A DNA stretch of 64,000 nucleotides, taken from positions 1 to 64,000 of the forward strand of contig VWPU01017398.1 in NCBI GenBank assembly GCA_013398955.1, written 5' to 3'. The position numbers were made by a program, and so were the translations under genes. Under the pieces are notes generated by a model, which was not told the DNA's origin, did not search any database, and worked only from the letters and a program-made list of their open reading frames with translations. The DNA is from Callaeas wilsoni (Eukaryota > Chordata > Aves > Passeriformes > Callaeidae). The stretch's first letter is position 1. Each line of letters opens with the position of its first letter. This document shows positions 59,724 through 64,000 of the stretch, piece after piece.

Positions 59724-62700
59724 GTAGCTATGCTCTTTCATGTGTACCAGAAGATATGCAAAGGAAAATTTCCCACTGAGATGAACTCAGCTCAAAGTCC
59801 TCTGCCCAGGCCATGGAAGGCTCTTTTCGGGATCTCTGTGCAGCTGCTGTTCCAAAGCTGCTTGTTAGAGCCGTGGCTGGGAGCACACAGGCACGCTCTC
59901 AGCAAGCCGGTTGTTCAGCTGGTGCGAATGCCTGAATCTCCCTGACCTCAGTGGACATTCATCCATTTATCCCAGCAGAGGAGTTGAGCTAACAATTTCA
60001 TTCCTCTCCAAGGACGGTCCAAGGTGTCTGGTCCAATCAAATGTGCACTGACCTTAAGCCCCCTCATCACAGCAATCATAGAGGTGAAAATATTAATATA
60101 TTACCCAGCTATTTGGTATACAGCATCTGAGGGACCAGAACCAGTGGCAATGTAACGTAGGCATCAGCATCAGGCCTGAACTCAAAGCTGGCTCAGGGAT
60201 GCTGAGTCTGTGCCTGCCTTCGACTGCTCGGTGACCCCTGGGTTGTGGTGACCTCTGTGAGAGCATTTGGCCATCAGGTAATGGTGCTGTCTGCCTATTT
60301 TATACTTGAAAGATCATGTTTATGCAATCAATGGAGATGAAGTAAGGGGTGAAATTCGTGAAAAACATATTTTTTGCTGAACTTCTGTTATTCCATGAGC
60401 AAAATTACTGTAAAATTGCAGTATTTTCGGAAAATTGTCTCCCACTCAAAAACCTCTGAATATTTTTTTCTTTGCAGTTCTGTGTGAGATGTTTTCATGG
60501 AAACTTTTGAAGCAGATAGTCATGTTTTCTGGCTGTATTTTTATTCCACTTTGGCAATTATTGATCACATGCTCTAGCTTACAATTCTCTGATTCTCTTG
60601 CCTTAAGAACAGGAGGTGAAACCATGCTGACTTTGTTTTCCACAAGAGTATTTTATATCGTGAATCTTTCTGCTGGATAACTAGGTGGTAATTAACTCAT
60701 CCATCTTTAATAGTTGCAGCAAAAGTGGGACATGACTGCTGTGATTCACGAGTAACTGTATATTTCCTTTTCATTATCAATGCACACAATGCTAGGTGAG
60801 GATTTGATGTGCCACACTTATAACATATACTTTTCCTTAGTCTAGAGGTACCTGCATTTTCCCATCTGGGTGTGTGTGTGTGCGCTGCCCACCCCAATAT
60901 TTTTAGCACCCATCTTGCCTTGATCTGGCAAGGCTGCCTTTCCCTGAGGGCGCTTTCAGTACCCTCTTCTTTGTGTGCCAAGTTCCTTGCACTGAGTACC
61001 AAGAGTAACTTTTCACTGAGTGCCAGGGGTAGCTTCTCACTGAGCATGAGTGAGCACCTCTTAGGACACACAGAGGAGTAATTGCTGCACCAGGATTTGA
61101 CGCATTATCAGGAGAGGAGAGAAATCCTTCGTTTTCAGACAGTTATAGATATCAAAGGATGCACAGACAGGTGCAGAGGAAGCAGATGTAACATCAGATG
61201 CCTACCTTTCTGTGAAAATGTCCCAGAAATGCCAAAAACTGTAGGGTGTAGGCACACATTGCAAAGAAATCCTTGGTTACATATGACTATGAATAACTAA
61301 CTGCCTGGGACAATGGTTCCTGTTGAGTTCAGAGGCTGGAAAGTGCTGCTTCTTTGCTAAGCTGCTGCTAGAGAAGTTCTTTCAGGTCTCCAGCAGGGGT
61401 TCCATGCAAAGCAAGAGGTATTTCAGATTGATCTTGTGTGACAACACGGCTGTGGGAGCTGAGAGATGCAGGTATGAACTGCTTCCCTGGGATGCTCCAG
61501 TCTTTCACATATCTGCGAGAAATAGTCATCCATTGTATGTTTTTTTATGGCTCTGATCATACTGAAGACAAGCCACTGTGCACACATACGAAAACACGCT
61601 GGAATGAACCTGGACCCTTTGGTGTATTATTGGTGCACGCTGACAGTGTGAAATTTGTAGACCTTTTTCTCTTTTATTCAGATATAATAAACATTGTATA
61701 CAACCTCCATCAGCGGAGAACTAAAAAGGTCTACAACAGCAGAGCTAATAGCCCAGGACACTCATGTGGGGATAGGAAGCCCATATCCAAATCTGTGGTC
61801 TAAATCAGGCAGAGGAAGGATCCCACATATTTAGTGATGGTTTAGACTATCAGGTTGCTGTTGAGCATCTCCTGTTTCTAAGCTGAACTTTTCCAGTTCC
61901 TTATGGTAATGCCAAGATACACGCACCCACATAAGAACAAAACCTGCGCAAACACACAGATCTGATGGATTTAAAGATGACATAAAATGTGGAGGAAAAG
62001 CATTCAGCATCTGTCATTGACTCAGCATCCTTCATTTGAACAGTAACATCAGATTTCATAAAAAGCAGGCTGTTGACTACATAGAACGGAGGCTATAGGA
62101 TCTTTCTTGGCCTAAATCATAGCATGCCAGCAAGGAAGAGTTTGCTCAGAGTCATAGAACACTGAATGCACTAGATGATGAAACTAAAAGGTGATAATTC
62201 TTCTTTTCATGCTCTTGGTCTTCAGACTCCAAATGCATGGTTTACATGCTAAAAAAATACTTTCACATCCAACTGATGTGACTAATTTTCTATCATACTT
62301 GATATTGTATCGCACACTCGATTTTCTCGGAATTGATGTATATTTAATCCCTTCTTTTGCAGAGTGTGTATTTTTACTTTCCTCCCTTTTCATTCTTGCA
62401 AGAGTACAGTTAACTGTTTCTGACTTCTCCCTATCCTACTTCATGGATAAAAGGACCAATTTTTGGAGATAGTGTGCTGCCTAGAAAATATTTTTTGTGT
62501 CAATAAATTACTTGTTCCTTCTCAAAGAACATTTCTATATCTCTTACTGACCTCTTGCTCCTAGTGTGCTTGAAACATTTATTGGTTCTCTCACCATTCC
62601 TCCGCTCTGTGATCTTTGGGATTTTCCCCTTGATTTCTCATGTTCTTTGTTCATTTTATTCTTACCATCTTTGTAGTCTATGGTCAGGCGTTGCTGCTGT

Positions 62701-64000
62701 TGTGGTCAGAGGATGAGGTCACCAGCTACATGTCTATATTTGGCAGAATTGATAGCTATGTCTCTATTTTTGTTATAGTAATATGAGTCAGAGACCAGAG
62801 CTCCAAAGTGTTGTCATAACTTCATCTCCAGTCCTTGCCCTGAACAGGGGAGGGGCTGAATAGGCAAGGAGTGGCACCACATGCACAAAATTTAACTTTG
62901 CTTTGCTCTTCTTTACTGGAGTGATTTTCAGCCCAAGCATTAAGGAAAGTCATATAAATATTTATCAACTTGATTCTTATCTGAAACAAAACATATGCTT
63001 ATGTATTCATTATCAGGAGCACAGTAATATAAATAGCATGATGGCACACACATTCTAGAGATCCAGCTCAGGAAATGTTTGATTTCATGTATTTATGAGA
63101 AAGTACGATTGGATTTCAGCAAATATGGTATATCTTGAATCCTAACTGTACTTTTATGTAAAACTGCAAAACTAGAAAGTCTGTTTTAGCCACTCTAAAG
63201 GACAATAAGTACAAATATTCACACAAGGATGAACTTTCAAGAGGAAGAAAATGCACATGACTATATCAGATATTCGAAATGAGAAGTCTGACATTTTCTT
63301 ACTTGGCCTGCAGTAAAGAGAATCTAACAGTAATTTTGCAGAACTGCCTCTAATCACAAAGTATTTCTGTTGTTAATGATTTCAGTAGTATTATATTTGT
63401 ATAAGCAATTCATTACCATTGCCTTTTCCCATTTTACCATAAATTTTCTGACAATGAAATAGCTGAATGTTGCTCTTGCAAAAGGAATAAAAGAAGAGAA
63501 TTGATCAAAGGTTAGCACAGTGTTAAAGCTAAACAGATACAAAAAATCTCTGGTTTAATACCAGGAAATGACATACATTTTGCTTGTTTTAGTGTTCCTC
63601 TCTGGAATGCTTCGACAGGCATAACAGCCAAACATTGCCAAAGCCAACAAGACTGGCAAGAACAATGTCCATATTTAGGGGACTTTGTGGAAAATACAGG
63701 AAGGTTTGAAAATCCTGATAAAACTGACCCAGAGGCCAGCATCCACTCCTTGGTTTTGCTGCCAGGATCCTGGGAGACTCCATTCATTCCAGTGATATTT
63801 TTCAAGTCTGGAGGAGACAACAAAGCCAAGTTCACCCCTCTAGCAGACTCAGCCCTGTGTGTGCTGCTGCAGTAGTCTGGCAGAACACTTTCACCAGCAG
63901 GTTTTTCACACTGAAAAATCCCACTGTGTTTCCTCTTCACTAGACTGTGGTCTTAGTAAGAGAACAGCAGGGTTACACGGCCACCCACTTACCCTGCTCC
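59724..64000. other. Non-coding DNA to the window end; possible intron of the candidate gene
   Basis: No confident exon was found. Stretches examined include the acceptor-like TTTTTTTCTTTGCAG ending at 60477 and a cysteine-rich frame at about 61159-61260 (CTDRCRGSRCNIRC), which lacks a pyrimidine-rich acceptor. The minus-strand frame at 63512-63940 (142 codons) has no recognised motif. Confidence 0.45.
60990..61061 (+). repeat. 24-bp minisatellite, three copies
   Basis: Three tandem copies with an exact 24-base spacing start at 60990, 61014 and 61038, each beginning CACTGAG. The first two share CACTGAGT-CCA-G-GTA-CT and the third is more diverged. The period is a multiple of three, so the minus-strand open frame 60697-61071 reads an eight-residue repeat (LSEKLPLA, LSEKLLLV). 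Without other support this is a repeat, not a gene. Confidence 0.8.

Noticed and set aside
60478..60610. Phase-compatible exon after TTTCTTTGCAG as partner of the 59.6-kb exon
   Set aside because: The acceptor is good and the phase fits, but the product is mostly hydrophobic and unlike a mature secreted peptide. Phase agreement alone has a one-in-three chance.
61159..61260. Cysteine-rich frame (CTDRCRGSRCNIRC) as second exon of the candidate secreted peptide
   Set aside because: No acceptor with a pyrimidine tract precedes it, and the cysteine spacing fits no family I can name.
63512..63940. 142-codon open frame on the minus strand near the right edge
   Set aside because: All three minus frames here gave locally protein-like text, which shows how easily such an impression arises. 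There is no clear splice signal or family match.
1..64000. CRISPR arrays, bacterial operons, tRNA or rRNA genes
   Set aside because: No regularly spaced direct repeats with unique spacers, no cloverleaf-like sequence and no rRNA-like sequence were seen. The repeats show a bird genome.

Overview
The window looks like bird genomic DNA, possibly from a songbird. The evidence is its repeats: CR1 (chicken repeat 1) LINE fragments of several ages and orientations, with octamer-like 3' tails close to ATTCTATG, and three solo-type endogenous retrovirus LTRs whose sequences match LTR families I know from birds. No bacterial genes, operons, tRNA, rRNA or CRISPR array were seen. Family names rest on recall and could not be checked against a repeat library.

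Layout: 1-730 is a very GC-rich CpG island, most likely the promoter or first-exon region of a gene that begins here or lies to the left. From about 730 the sequence changes sharply to AT-rich vertebrate non-coding DNA and stays that way to the end. It is either a very long intron or an intergenic desert. CR1 copies lie at 16.03-16.68 kb (+), 19.76-20.45 kb (-), about 21.07-21.37 kb (-, old), 23.48-23.73 kb (+), 34.51-34.64 kb (-), 36.48-37.56 kb (-, with an internal deletion), about 40.81-40.85 kb (-, old) and 54.07-54.50 kb (+). LTRs lie at about 32.93-33.29 kb (+), 45.81-46.41 kb (-, exactly 600 bp with a perfect 5-bp target duplication) and 51.25-52.25 kb (-, about 1 kb). A 428-base assembly gap (17780-18207) sits inside a long polypyrimidine microsatellite, and a second pyrimidine microsatellite with 30-bp higher-order units lies at 41.4-41.5 kb.

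Coding content is sparse and none is certain. The best candidate is a short + strand first exon at 59552/59585-59723. It encodes a classic signal peptide and ends at a phase-1 splice donor, with a TATA-like box about 160 bp upstream. Weaker, unidentified open stretches are at 5759-6003 (-), 30110-30436 (+) and 31087-31689 (+, 200 codons, the longest gap-free open frame in the window). No convincing new biological system was found. The main value of the window is the repeat record, the unresolved pyrimidine tract and the candidate secreted-peptide exon.
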